From Flavobacterium azooxidireducens (lineage in GTDB: Bacteria > Bacteroidota > Bacteroidia > Flavobacteriales > Flavobacteriaceae), in the NCBI RefSeq assembly GCF_023195775.1, contig NZ_CP096205.1, forward strand, positions 2,668,001-2,732,000: a stretch of 64,000 nt of DNA. Direction: 5' to 3'. Shown here in pieces: positions 45,727-54,998 of the stretch (position 1 is the stretch's first letter; every line of letters begins with the position of its first letter). The notes under the pieces are model-generated. The model was not told where the DNA came from, did no database searches, and worked only from the letters and a program-made list of their open reading frames with translations. The position numbers and the translations under genes are program-made.

Positions 45727-47580
45727 ATGAAAAAACACCTACACCAACTATTTTCTATTTTATTTTTTCTATTTTCTTTTATCACTTTTTCTCAAGACTA
45801 TCAATGGCAGTGGGCTCATCGAGGAGGCGGGAATCAAAATGCAGGAAGTAATGCATCTTGGTCATCGAGTTTGGAACAAATTTTTGATGTCAAAATAGAT
45901 CAATACAATAATTATTATTTTGCAGGAACGGTTACAAATTATAACCCCGTATTTATGGGGGAGTCAATCACTAAATATGGGAATAATAATATTGATACCG
46001 ATATTTATATTGTTTCTACGGATTGTGAAGGAAATTTTCGTTGGCATACCACTATAGGAGGACATGCAGGTGTTTCTTATGTTTCAATAGATTTAGATAA
46101 TCTTGGTGGGTTGTATATTTCTTTTACTACAGGTAATTTTTCTAGAACTAATAACACAAATGTAGCCCCTCATTACGCACCAGGGGTATCGTTGGGCTAT
46201 GGTACCTCAAATACTCCTAACCCAAACAATAGATCCATTACGTTGATAAAGTATGATACAGACGGAAATTATTTATGGCACCGCATGCCTCAGGATGAGA
46301 ATGTCACCACCGTCTTTACACCTGGGTTTTTCGAGACAAGAGGACTTGGTTATTCTTTGATAGTAGAACCCGATGGTACTATCCACTGGCATTGCCGATT
46401 TGCACCGGGTAATCATTTGAATGGACAACTCGTAGTGACAGAGGATGTGAGTGAATACCACGCAATCTTAAAATATGATAAAGACGGGAACTACCTCAGT
46501 CATATACCACTTCCATTTACGGGAGGAGCAGGGCTTTTTCAAACTAAACTTTATCGAGACCAGCTAAATACTAGATACTACTTTTATATAACAGCTGTAA
46601 GTTCGAGTGGTCTTGAACCAACCACATGGGAAGGAGAGACCCTTAACACAGCCGGAGCAGTTTATGCTTTGGATGTAGCGGGAAATGAGTTGTGGCGAAA
46701 AGTAGCTTCCTCTCCCTCATTACGTAGTGCCACGATATGGGGACTTGTGACTGATGAAGAATCGAATGTTTATTTAACAGGTAGTGCAGGAAATCAATCA
46801 ATTAATAATCTTTATGCCTCGCTTGCAGGATATACCTTCACACACTCTTTTTCAAGTCCTTATTTAATTAAATTAAGTCCTGATGGCAATTTGTTATGGG
46901 GAACTAATTTGAATCCTGCTGAAGGATCTAATCTAAATGATTGTGGAAGTTGTCCTGGGAGGTCAATCACAATTAATGGTGATGAGGTGTCTATGGTTGG
47001 TAGTTTAGAATCTAATTCTTGGGGTAATCTAACGATGCCACGAGCTTATGGTGATGGTCCGGCACCGGTGCTAGTTCGATTTAATAAAGAAACCGGAGAA
47101 CCAATCGCTATGAACGATATTAAGGATCTTTTGGGTGTTAATTCATCAGAGGAGCTAATGACTGTGGCTACTGAACTCAATGGTAATTATGTGGTAGGTG
47201 GTTATGCTCGTAGCACTATTTTTGTAAATCATCCAACTATTGCTCCTTTGACCACCAATGGAGGTTATAGTGATTTTTTTATCGCCAAGTTAGGCACAGG
47301 GCCTTGTGAACCACTTTCTATTGATGAACCAGTTAAAAATAAAGTAAAACTTTATCCTAATCCAACCGGAGGGATGTTGTATATAGAAGCTGAAAACTTA
47401 CGAAGTTATGCGGTATATAATTTGTTGGGTCAGGAGTTGATGAAGGGAGATTTCAATGGCAATAACAATGGCAATAACAATTTCAAAATCAATATGGAGG
47501 GTTTGAGTAGGGGGACTTATTTGGTGAGGTTGATTGGTTTGGATGGGGTGGTGATTACCGAGAAGATAATCAGGGATTAA
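45727..47580 (+). CDS. Beta-propeller-like T9SS type A protein, tandem copy 1
   Basis: The 617-aa exported protein has a signal peptide (LFSILFFLFSFITFSQD). The body repeats short propeller blades of the SBBP-like kind (IKYDTDGNYLWHRM, LKYDKDGNYLSHI, ALDVAGNELWRKV, IKLSPDGNLLWGT). A type A sorting domain ends it (VKLYPNPTGGMLYIEAENLR, YLVRLIGLDGVVITEKIIRD). An Asn/Gly-rich hexapeptide-like stretch (about residues 577-588) sits inside the sorting domain. It is the first of three tandem paralogues with over 80 % identity by eye. I infer a secreted surface protein whose ligand is unknown. Confidence 0.9.
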   Translation: MKKHLHQLFSILFFLFSFITFSQDYQWQWAHRGGGNQNAGSNASWSSSLEQIFDVKIDQYNNYYFAGTVTNYNPVFMGESITKYGNNNIDTDIYIVSTDCEGNFRWHTTIGGHAGVSYVSIDLDNLGGLYISFTTGNFSRTNNTNVAPHYAPGVSLGYGTSNTPNPNNRSITLIKYDTDGNYLWHRMPQDENVTTVFTPGFFETRGLGYSLIVEPDGTIHWHCRFAPGNHLNGQLVVTEDVSEYHAILKYDKDGNYLSHIPLPFTGGAGLFQTKLYRDQLNTRYYFYITAVSSSGLEPTTWEGETLNTAGAVYALDVAGNELWRKVASSPSLRSATIWGLVTDEESNVYLTGSAGNQSINNLYASLAGYTFTHSFSSPYLIKLSPDGNLLWGTNLNPAEGSNLNDCGSCPGRSITINGDEVSMVGSLESNSWGNLTMPRAYGDGPAPVLVRFNKETGEPIAMNDIKDLLGVNSSEELMTVATELNGNYVVGGYARSTIFVNHPTIAPLTTNGGYSDFFIAKLGTGPCEPLSIDEPVKNKVKLYPNPTGGMLYIEAENLRSYAVYNLLGQELMKGDFNGNNNGNNNFKINMEGLSRGTYLVRLIGLDGVVITEKIIRD

Positions 47581-47668
47581 TGTGGCGATTTGTCAATGTG
47601 GCAATTAGCCAATGTGACGATTTCTGAATGAAGCAATCCGTTTGCTATTGAAATATAAACAATACGAT
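47581..47668 (+). repeat. Short AATGTGGCGATT-type repeats between the paralogues
   Basis: After each paralogue (47580-47630, 49534-49590 and 51500-51548) lie two to four imperfect units of about 16 bp of the form CAATGTGRCGATTWGT. They continue into the shared sequence CAATCCGT-TGCTATTGAAATATAAAC before the next start. They belong to the duplicated unit and mark its borders. Confidence 0.75.
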
Positions 47669-49534
47669 ATGAATAAATTATTACACTATACATTTACTAT
47701 TTTCTTTTTTCTATTTTCTTTTATCACTTTTTCTCAAGACTATCAATGGCAGTGGGCTCATCGAGGAGGCGGGAATCAAAATGCAGGAAGTAATGCGTCT
47801 TGGCAACCGAGTTTGGAACAAATTTATGATGTCAAAATAGATCAATACAATAATTATTATTTTGCAGGAGCAGTTACAAATTATAACCCCGTATTTATAG
47901 GGGAATCAATAACTAAATATGGAACTAATAATATAGATACTGATGTTTATATTGTTTCTACCGACTGTGAGGGTAATTATCGTTGGCACACTACTTTGGG
48001 TGGAGAACCAAGTGAATTTTATGTCTCAATGGACTTAGATCATATAGGAGGTTTATATATTTCTTTTACAGCAATCAATTCCTCACGTAGCAACAACACA
48101 AACGTTCCTCCGCATTACGCTCCCGGCGTATCATTGGGTTTTGGAACCAATGGAGCCAATCCTAACCCCAATAACAGAAGGATAGCGTTAGTCAAATATG
48201 ATACAGAAGGAAATTATTTATAGCATCGAATGCCTCAGGACGAAAATGTTACAACATCTGATATACCTGGATTTTTTCAAGCAAGTGGACTCGGTTATTC
48301 TTTAATTTCAGAACCCGATGGTACTATTCATTGGCATTGCCGATTTGCACCGGGCAATCATTTGAACGGTTCATTGGTAGTACCGGAAGATGTGAGTGAA
48401 TACCACGTGATTTTAAAGTATGATAAAGATGGTAATTATCTCAGTCATCTGCCGCTTCCTTTTACTGGGGGTTCAGGATACAATTACACCAAACTCTATC
48501 GTGACCCTTTAAATGAGCGGTATTATTTTTATATTTTCTTATTAAATACTACCGCAACTTGGAATGATGAAGAGTTGATAACTGGTGGGGCTGTTTTTGC
48601 ATTAGATGCAGAAGGCAATGAGTTATGGCAAAAAGTGGCTTCTTCTCCCACAACTCTCAGTGCTTCTATTGTAGGTTTAACCACAGATGAAGAATCAAAT
48701 GTTTATTTAACTGGTAGTGCCGGTAATCAGACGGTTAATAATTTGTATGCATCTTTAGCGGGTTATACTTTTACCCATTTTTCTTCTAGTCCTTATTTAA
48801 TCAAGTTGGATATGGATGGTAATTTAGTATGGGGTACTAATTTAAACCCTGCTACAGGACCAACGGATCAAAATATTTGTGGAAGTTGTTATGGTAGATC
48901 TATTGCAATAAATGGAGATGAGGTCGCTATAGCGGGAAGTTTACTAGCCAATTCTTGGGGTAATTTAACAATGCCGCGAGTATTTGGAGATGGTCCGGCA
49001 CCGGTGCTAGTTCGATTTAATAAAGAAACCGGAGAACCAATCGCTATGAATGAAGTTAAGGATCTTTTGGGTGTTAATTCTTCCGAAGAACTCATGACAG
49101 TAGCTACCGACCTGAATGGTAATTATGTGGTGGGCGGGTATGCCCGCAGTACTATTTTTGTGAATCACCCTACAATTGCACCCTTGACTACGAATGGTGG
49201 ATATAGTGATTTTTTTATAGCCAAGTTAGGTACAGGGCCTTGTGAACCGCTTTCGATTGATGAACCAGTTAAAAATAAAGTAAAACTTTATCCTAATCCC
49301 ACCGGAGGGATGTTGTATATAGAAGCTGAAAACTTACAAAGTTACGCAGTTTATAATTTGTTGGGACAGGAGTTGATGAAGGGAGATTTCAATGGCAATA
49401 ACAATGTCAATGGCAATAACAATAACAATAACAATTTCAAAATCAATATGGAGGGTTTGAGTAGGGGGACTTATTTGGTGAGGTTGATTGGTTTGGATGG
49501 TGTAGTGATTACGGAGAAGATAATCAGGGATTAA
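47669..49534 (+). pseudogene. Tandem copy 2 of the T9SS propeller protein, split by an amber stop
   Basis: The gene should start at ATG 47669 (MNKLLHYTFTIFFFLFSFIT) and end at 49534. At 48221-48223 the codon is TAG where both other paralogues have TGG (in GNYLWHRMPQDEN). The frame is otherwise intact on both sides: 184 residues before the stop, and 435 codons after it carrying the remaining blades and a complete type A sorting domain. A single G-to-A change explains it. The first part would be secreted without a sorting signal. The second part could only be made by re-initiation at ATG 48230. It may be a young pseudogene or a base-call error. Confidence 0.88.
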
Positions 49535-49622
49535 TGTGGCGATTAGTCAATGTGACGATTAGTCAATGTGGCGATTTGTGAATGAGGCAATCCGTGTGCT
49601 ATTGAAATATAAACAATACGAT

Positions 49623-51500
49623 ATGAATAAACTATTACACTATACATTTTCTATTTTCTTTTTTCTATTTTCTTTTATCACTTTTTCCCAAGACTATCAA
49701 TGGCAGTGGGCACATCGAGGTGGAGGAAATCAGAATGCAGGAAGTAATGCAACATGGCAACCTCAATTAGAACAAATTTATGATGTCAAAATAGATCAGT
49801 ATAATAATTATTATTTTGCCGGAGCAGTCACTAATTACAACCCCGTATTTATGGGAGAGTCAATTACTAAATATGGGACAAATAATATAGATACTGATGT
49901 TTATATTGTTTCTACGGATTGTGAAGGAAATTTTCGTTGGCATACCACTTTGGGTGGAGAACCCGGTGAGTTTTATGTTTCAATGGATTTAGATAATCTA
50001 GGAGGTTTGTATATTTCCTTTACGACCATTAATTCATCACGAAGTAACAACACGAATGTACCTCCTCATTATGCTCCAGGAGTATCGTTAGGTTTTGGAA
50101 CCAATGGAGCCAATCCTGACCCGAATAACAGAAGAATAGCTTTAATTAAATATGATACAGAAGGTAATTATTTATGGCATCGAATGCCTCAGGATGAAAA
50201 TGTTACAACGTCTGACTTGCCTGGTTTTTTTCCAGCAAGTGGAGTTGGATATTCTTTAATTGCAGAGCCTGATGGTACTATTCATTGGCATTGCCGATTT
50301 GCACCGGGTAATCATTTGAACGGAGCTCTTGTAGTCACTGAGGATGTGAGTGAATACCATGCGATTTTAAAATATGATAAAGATGGCAATTACCTCAGTC
50401 ATCTGCCGCTTCCTTTTACGGGAGGAGCAGGGCTTAATCAAACTAAACTTTATCGTGACCCGTTAAATAGTAGATACTACTTTTATATAACCGCTGTCAA
50501 CTCTAATGGTCTCTCGCCGACTACTTGGGAGGGAGAAACTCTAAATACAGCCGGAGCAGTATATGCTTTGGATGCAGCAGGAAATGAGTTGTGGCGAAAA
50601 GTAGCTTCTTCTCCGTCTTTACGCAGTGCCTCTATATGGGGCTTAACAACAGATGAATCTTCTAATGTTTATTTGACCGGACTTGCCTCAAATAATACAG
50701 TTAATAGTCAATATGCTTCTTTAGCGGGTTATACCTTTACCCATTTTTCTTCGAGTCCATATCTGATGAAGTTAGACCAAGATGGCAATTTGTTATGGGG
50801 CACTAATTTGAACCCTTCTATAGAGTCAACAGATCTAAATGAATGTAATAGTTGTTTTGGTCGGTCTATTGCAATAAATGATGATGAAGTAGCAATAACA
50901 GGTAGTCTACAATCCAATGCATGGGGTACTATATCGATGCCACGAGCATATGGAGATGGTCCGGCACCGGTGTTAGTTCGATTTAATAAAGAAACAGGAG
51001 AGCCAATAGCTATGAATGATATCAAGGATGTTTTGGGTGTTAACTCATCAGAAGAACTAATGACGGTGGCTACTGACCTCAATGGTAATTATGTGGTAGG
51101 TGGTTATGCCCGTAGCACTATTTTTGTGAATCATCCTACCATCGCACCCTTGACTACAAATGGAGGTTACAGCGATTTTTTTATCGCTAAGTTAGGCACA
51201 GGGCCTTGTGAACCGCTTTCGATTGATGAACCAGTTAAAAATAAAATAAAATTGTATCCTAATCCAACCGGAGGGATGTTATATATAGAAGCTGAAAACT
51301 TGCGAGGTTATGCGGTATATAATTTGTTGGGGCAGGAGTTGATGAAGGGGGAGTTCAATGGCAATAACAATGGCAATAGCAATAGCAATAGCAATAACAA
51401 TTTCAAAATCAACATGGATGGGTTGAGTCGGGGGACTTATTTGGTGAGGTTGATTGGTTTGGATGGTGTAGTGATTAAGGAGAAGATAATCAGGGATTAA
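49623..51500 (+). CDS. Beta-propeller-like T9SS type A protein, tandem copy 3
   Basis: I choose ATG 49623 (MNKLLHYTFSIFFFLFSFITF, 625 aa), as in copy 2; the frame is open upstream from 49566 through non-signal sequence. The domain layout equals copy 1. The central blades differ most from copies 1 and 2, while the last 170 residues are nearly identical in all three. The Asn-rich insert (NGNNNGNSNSNSNNN) is of different length and composition in each copy, encoded by GGCAAT/AGCAAT/AACAAT hexamers. It lies about 120 bp downstream of copy 2 and shares its upstream sequence. Confidence 0.9.
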   Translation: MNKLLHYTFSIFFFLFSFITFSQDYQWQWAHRGGGNQNAGSNATWQPQLEQIYDVKIDQYNNYYFAGAVTNYNPVFMGESITKYGTNNIDTDVYIVSTDCEGNFRWHTTLGGEPGEFYVSMDLDNLGGLYISFTTINSSRSNNTNVPPHYAPGVSLGFGTNGANPDPNNRRIALIKYDTEGNYLWHRMPQDENVTTSDLPGFFPASGVGYSLIAEPDGTIHWHCRFAPGNHLNGALVVTEDVSEYHAILKYDKDGNYLSHLPLPFTGGAGLNQTKLYRDPLNSRYYFYITAVNSNGLSPTTWEGETLNTAGAVYALDAAGNELWRKVASSPSLRSASIWGLTTDESSNVYLTGLASNNTVNSQYASLAGYTFTHFSSSPYLMKLDQDGNLLWGTNLNPSIESTDLNECNSCFGRSIAINDDEVAITGSLQSNAWGTISMPRAYGDGPAPVLVRFNKETGEPIAMNDIKDVLGVNSSEELMTVATDLNGNYVVGGYARSTIFVNHPTIAPLTTNGGYSDFFIAKLGTGPCEPLSIDEPVKNKIKLYPNPTGGMLYIEAENLRGYAVYNLLGQELMKGEFNGNNNGNSNSNSNNNFKINMDGLSRGTYLVRLIGLDGVVIKEKIIRD

Positions 51501-51544
51501 TGTGGAGATTAGTCAATGTGACGATTAGTCAATGAGACGATTTG

Positions 51545-52177
51545 TCAATATTTTAGATTTCTGCTATTCGTGGAATTTAGAAAGTTATTTAGTTTATATA
51601 ATTTAATCAAATAAATCTCACCAAATTGAAACTGACCTAAGGCGATAAATGCAATATTATTTGCAAATGCTTTTTCACCGATTAGGTGCTCAATATATGT
51701 ATATATTGCCTCTCTAAGTCTAGGGTTGTCTTTGTGGACAATGTAGTTTTTGAGCAATACTTTTATTCCTAAATCGGTTGGTTTGTGTGGGTTTTCTAAT
51801 GGGATGAAATACATTTCACTTATTCGCAAAATGATGCCGTAATATTCTAGTGGTTTGTCGGTGCCATTTTCGTATTTGGTTAGGTTGGTTTCGGGCTGGA
51901 GGAATGCGATTATTTTCCAACGTTCTATAGCTGGTGCGTGATGGACTAGTAATTCTACTTCTTTGAATAGATATGGGTTTCCGTTTGCTGTGATTATTAA
52001 TTCCGCACCGTTTATTTTGTTTTTGATGATGAGGTCTAGGTCTTTGTTGTATTGGTGTAGTATCTCGATTAGTTTGTCGAAGTGGTTTTTTAGTTCGTTT
52101 TTTGGGATTTCGTTTAGTAGTAGAAAAACGAAGTTGTTTTGTTGGAAGTAGTTCCAGAAGTTGGTTATAGTGTTCAT
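51545..52177 (-). CDS. Conserved hypothetical protein
   Basis: The 210-aa protein has no signal peptide or membrane helix. It is alpha/beta with notable stretches ELIITANGNPYLFKEVELLV, HAPAIERWKIIAFLQP and an ending rich in aromatic and hydrophobic residues (IAFIALGQFQFGEIYLIKLY). I recognise the look of a widespread Bacteroidota hypothetical protein but not a named family. It is convergent with the T9SS paralogues and follows the ATPase gene after a 150-bp repeat-bearing gap. Confidence 0.8.
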   Translation of the reverse strand: MNTITNFWNYFQQNNFVFLLLNEIPKNELKNHFDKLIEILHQYNKDLDLIIKNKINGAELIITANGNPYLFKEVELLVHHAPAIERWKIIAFLQPETNLTKYENGTDKPLEYYGIILRISEMYFIPLENPHKPTDLGIKVLLKNYIVHKDNPRLREAIYTYIEHLIGEKAFANNIAFIALGQFQFGEIYLIKLYKLNNFLNSTNSRNLKY

Positions 52178-52330
52178 TATTTTTTGGTTTCAGGTTTCAG
52201 GTTTGCTTCGCCAGTCGCCCTTTGGGCTCGTGTCAAGTTTCAGGTTTGCCAGTTTGCTATCGCTCGTATCAGGTTGTTGGAACGCGGATGAAACAGATTC
52301 GCCGGGGCGAAACGCGGATATTTACGGATT
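52178..52330. repeat. REP-like mixed repeats between genes
   Basis: TTTCAGGTTTGC occurs twice (near 52195 and 52240) with GTTTCAGG variants. GCCCTTTGGGC and TTCGCCGGGGCGAA are short palindromes, and AACGCGGAT occurs twice (52280 and 52312). Such pieces are scattered in many Flavobacterium-type genomes. No coding sense is seen. Confidence 0.6.
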
Positions 52331-52954
52331 TTATCTTTTGTCTAGTGTTGATTTATCGTATGCAATTAAATTGACCATCTCACGTAAACGGCTTCTAACT
52401 CGGTTGCCGTAATGGGTTTCTATTTCTGTGGCTGATAGGTTTGTGGTGATGTGGGTTTTTAGTTTTTTTGAGATGAATAGATCGTATCTGCTTAATAGAA
52501 TTTCTGCCATTACGTTACACTCGTTGCCGAAATACTTTAGGTTGTTTTCTGTGCCTAAATCGTCGAAGCAATAGGTTCTTGGTTCTGATTGGTATAGTTT
52601 GCCGATGCTGTATTTGTGGATGATTTGATAGCCGTCCTGGATAAATTCAAAGCTGATGTCTCTGCAAGGTTTTACAGAGAATTTGTATTCGGTAGGGGTG
52701 AGGTATTTCATTAGGTTCATGAGTGATGTTTTGCCGCAGCCGATTGGACCGGATAATAGTATTCCTTTGTTAAGGTTTATGCCGTATTGAAAACAAGTTG
52801 GCTCATCTCTTAGGGAATAGGCGATTAGTTTGTACACGATTGGGTAATCTGTTTCTACTATTTTGAAATGATTGCCGTATAGTTCGACGCCTTTGGCTTG
52901 AAGCCAGTTGATTACTTCGGTGTAGCTGTAGTGGGATTTTATTTCGTTTTCCAT
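52331..52954 (-). CDS. DnaC-like P-loop ATPase
   Basis: I use ATG 52954 (MENEIKSHYSYTEV, 207 aa); a GTG six codons upstream is less likely. A Walker A motif (GPIGCGKTS, about residues 69-77) and Walker B (YCFDDLG, about 128-134) are clear. A sensor-1-like HITTNLSATEIE and an Arg-finger-like NRVRSRLREM follow, as in DnaC/IstB-type AAA+ ATPases. Such proteins load helicases or assist transposition. Here it stands in a minus-strand run with a winged-helix replication-like protein and an excisionase-like HTH, a set typical of Bacteroidota plasmids and integrative elements. A helicase-loader role is likely. Confidence 0.88.
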   Translation of the reverse strand: MENEIKSHYSYTEVINWLQAKGVELYGNHFKIVETDYPIVYKLIAYSLRDEPTCFQYGINLNKGILLSGPIGCGKTSLMNLMKYLTPTEYKFSVKPCRDISFEFIQDGYQIIHKYSIGKLYQSEPRTYCFDDLGTENNLKYFGNECNVMAEILLSRYDLFISKKLKTHITTNLSATEIETHYGNRVRSRLREMVNLIAYDKSTLDKR

Positions 52955-53185
52955 ATTTTGTTTTTTAACCACATAGGAACATAGGTTTTATAGTTTTTTT
53001 GAGATTGTTTAAAGATGCTTCGCTTTTGATAGTTTATCATAGGTTTAACCGCAAAGTTCGCAAGGATTTACGCAATCCCTAAAGCTTTCGGGACGCAAAG
53101 ATTTTCGATTGGCTCGGGAAGATAGAGCCTACTGCGTAGGAGATTCCTATTTCGTCTTCGACATCCTGCGGAATGACAAAGAAGG

Positions 53186-54136
53186 TTAAAGAGGTTCTGC
53201 ATAGTTTTTTTCGGTTATGGTGTTGAGGTGTTTTGGTCGATTTGTCGGTGTTGTATCGGTGTTGTGATTGAAATTAACACTGTTGATTATCCAATTTTGA
53301 GCTGCTGCTTGCCAATTGATCATTGGAGTTTTGCCACCGACTAGCCAACCGACACTGGAGAAATAATTGAAGAATTTTTGTGCTTCGAGTTCCGGGAAGT
53401 TGTTGGCTTGGAAGTAGGTTTTGATTTCATCGATTGTTGGTGTTGCCTTTTTCAAAGGAGATACCTCGGCTTCGCTCGGTATGACAAAATCACGAGGTTG
53501 CAATTCTTCTTCTTTTTCTTTTTCTTTTTCTTTTTCTTTTTCTTTTTCTTTTTCTTTTTCTTTTTCTTTTTCTTTTTTCGCGGAACTTTTTTCTTTTTCT
53601 GAATTTTGATTTTTTAATTGAATATTGTTTTCATCTTCAAAAATTTTTGCTTGCTCGTTCAAGTTTGCAACGTTTTTATCGTTTGAACTGTTTGTATTGT
53701 TTATAAAGTTTATAGAAGGTACTACTGCTTGTTCAGTACCTGTTTCACTACTGGTACAAGACTTGTTTAGAGCTTGTTCTGAAACCGATTCAATAAGTGG
53801 TTCATTTTTTAGTTTTCTCTCATTTTTTGGAGCTGGTTTTAGATCTTCGGAAAAATTGAATAAAATGACATGACTTCCTTTGAAAGGATTGTAGGATGGC
53901 TCGTAATTGATGTAACCTAAACTATGTAAGTTCTTCAGGCATTTGTGATAGGTTGCTTTGGAACTGATTTTGCTTATTCGCATTACCTCATCGCGATTGA
54001 TACTTATTGGATTTTTGAAACGGTTGCAGTTCCAAAACTGAAATAAGGCCATGTAAAGGCTGACGTGGGTTGGGTTGAGTGCTTTGTCGAGGACTACTTT
54101 TTCGAAGAAGCCGGTTAGGTGTTTGATGTAGTTCAT
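53186..54136 (-). CDS. Winged-helix replication-initiation-like protein with KE-repeat linker
   Basis: The 316-aa protein has an N-terminal winged-helix region at about residues 15-105 (LNPTHVSLYMALFQFWNCNR, RISKISSKATYHKCLKNLHS). A long disordered linker includes Lys-Glu repeats (about residues 180-212), and a C-terminal domain at about 235-300 has TIDEIKTYFQANNFPELEAQ, KFFNYFSSVGW and NWQAAAQNWI. The last motif resembles replication-initiator/DnaD-like C-terminal parts of phage and element proteins. With the DnaC-like ATPase downstream it mirrors an O/P- or DnaD/DnaC-type replication pair. The linker is encoded by a pure hexamer microsatellite and so can change length. Confidence 0.8.
   Translation of the reverse strand: MNYIKHLTGFFEKVVLDKALNPTHVSLYMALFQFWNCNRFKNPISINRDEVMRISKISSKATYHKCLKNLHSLGYINYEPSYNPFKGSHVILFNFSEDLKPAPKNERKLKNEPLIESVSEQALNKSCTSSETGTEQAVVPSINFINNTNSSNDKNVANLNEQAKIFEDENNIQLKNQNSEKEKSSAKKEKEKEKEKEKEKEKEKEKEKEEELQPRDFVIPSEAEVSPLKKATPTIDEIKTYFQANNFPELEAQKFFNYFSSVGWLVGGKTPMINWQAAAQNWIINSVNFNHNTDTTPTNRPKHLNTITEKNYAEPL
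53512..53576 (+). repeat. TTTTTC hexanucleotide microsatellite (KE repeats)
   Basis: About eleven perfect TTTTTC units on the plus strand encode alternating Lys-Glu on the minus strand. Slippage changes the length by two residues per unit without a frameshift. Confidence 0.93.
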
Positions 54137-54162
54137 TTTTTTTGAGTTGCTGAGGTTTTCCT

Positions 54163-54300
54163 CCCCCCGGCCCCCTCCGAAGGAGGGGGTGACGAGGCGT
54201 TGAGGATTAGGTGTAACATTTGTTTTTTTATTGTTTTTGTTAACCTCACCCTAAATCCCTCTCCATCCGCCTTCGGACGGGACAAGAAGGAGAGGGACTT
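54163..54300. repeat. Two REP-like hairpins (CCCTCTCC / GGAGAGGG family)
   Basis: CCCCCTCC-GAA-GGAGGGGG (54171-54189) is followed by GTGACGAGGCG. A second foldback CCCTCTCC...GGAGAGGG (54257-54296) encloses a small CCGCCTTCGGACGG hairpin. Relatives lie at 58751-58791 and 58841-58882 and share the 3' flank GACGAG...TTTGTTTTT. They may act as terminators for the flanking genes. Confidence 0.8.
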
Positions 54301-54325
54301 TAAGATTCTGCTGATTTTTTATCTT

Positions 54326-54613
54326 TTATTTGAAGAGGGTGGGTAGGGCTTGGGTTTTGTTGGTGTTTAGGAGTTTATCGATGTCGGCATTGTCGTAGTA
54401 GAGGGTGCCGCCGATTTTGGTGTAGGTTAGGGTTCCGTTGATGCGGAGGTTTTGGAGGGTTCCAGGGGAAATGTTGAGTAGGTTGCGGACTTCAATGGAT
54501 TTGAGCCATTTTTTGGATTGCTCGGGTTTGGAATTTAAAAGATCTTTGAAGTCTTTTAGTAATAGTGTTCTAAATTCGTTTAGGTCTTCCCGAGTGATTA
54601 CTTCTATTGCCAT
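54326..54613 (-). CDS. Excisionase-like helix-turn-helix protein
   Basis: The 95-aa protein has a charged helical N-terminus and a C-terminal HTH_17/excisionase-type domain. The domain shows WLKSIEVRNLLNISPGTLQN, LRINGTLTYTKIGGTLYYDN and DIDKLLN, the classic layout of a MerR-like recognition helix followed by a beta-wing (KIGGTLYY). Proteins of this kind open the mobilisation or replication modules of Bacteroidota integrative elements. It is the first gene of the minus-strand run, and a 22-bp inverted repeat lies directly upstream. Confidence 0.88.
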   Translation of the reverse strand: MAIEVITREDLNEFRTLLLKDFKDLLNSKPEQSKKWLKSIEVRNLLNISPGTLQNLRINGTLTYTKIGGTLYYDNADIDKLLNTNKTQALPTLFK

Positions 54614-54638
54614 AACTTTTGATTTAATATGTTATATT

Positions 54639-54799
54639 TTACCGATTAATACCCAAAATGACCTTTCTAAATTGCTCTTTTTTCCTTTTTTCTTCAAAAT
54701 AAAAATAAACCGTAGCTACTGCTATGCTTGATTTTTCTTTATTGAAAAAAGAAAAAAATCTTCAATTTATTTAATGCCATTTTGACTATTAATCGGTAA
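54639..54799. promoter_or_regulatory. 22-bp inverted repeat flanking a 117-bp spacer
   Basis: TTACCGATTAAT-acccAAAATG (54639-54660) is mirrored at 54778-54799. Arms agree at 20 of 22 positions. The spacer is AT-rich with oligo-T/A tracts and no ORF. It sits between the HTH gene and the AraC regulator gene. It could be a two-site operator, an origin-type iteron pair or an element end. The rest of the 54614-54998 gap shows nothing else. Confidence 0.6.
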
Positions 54800-54998
54800 T
54801 GCAAAATTGTTTAGATTGATTTAATTTATTTCAGAAGTGATTCAGAAGTGGAAAACAAAAAAGTTTAATTTTAATGACAGTATTTTAATTTTTGTCAATA
54901 AAATCAATGATTTAACGTGAAAATAATTTTTTAAAATTTTACCATATAAGTCACATATGTTTTTAATTATGATGGATGTCCATATAAGATTTGCGTAA

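Noticed and set aside
48221..48223. Amber codon as a programmed recoding site
   Set aside because: The two paralogues have plain TGG here, and nothing in the window (such as pyrrolysine genes) supports recoding. Mutation or error is simpler.
53378..53609. Plus-strand frames with poly-F or poly-FS
   Set aside because: They are the opposite-strand reading of the KE microsatellite of the winged-helix gene.
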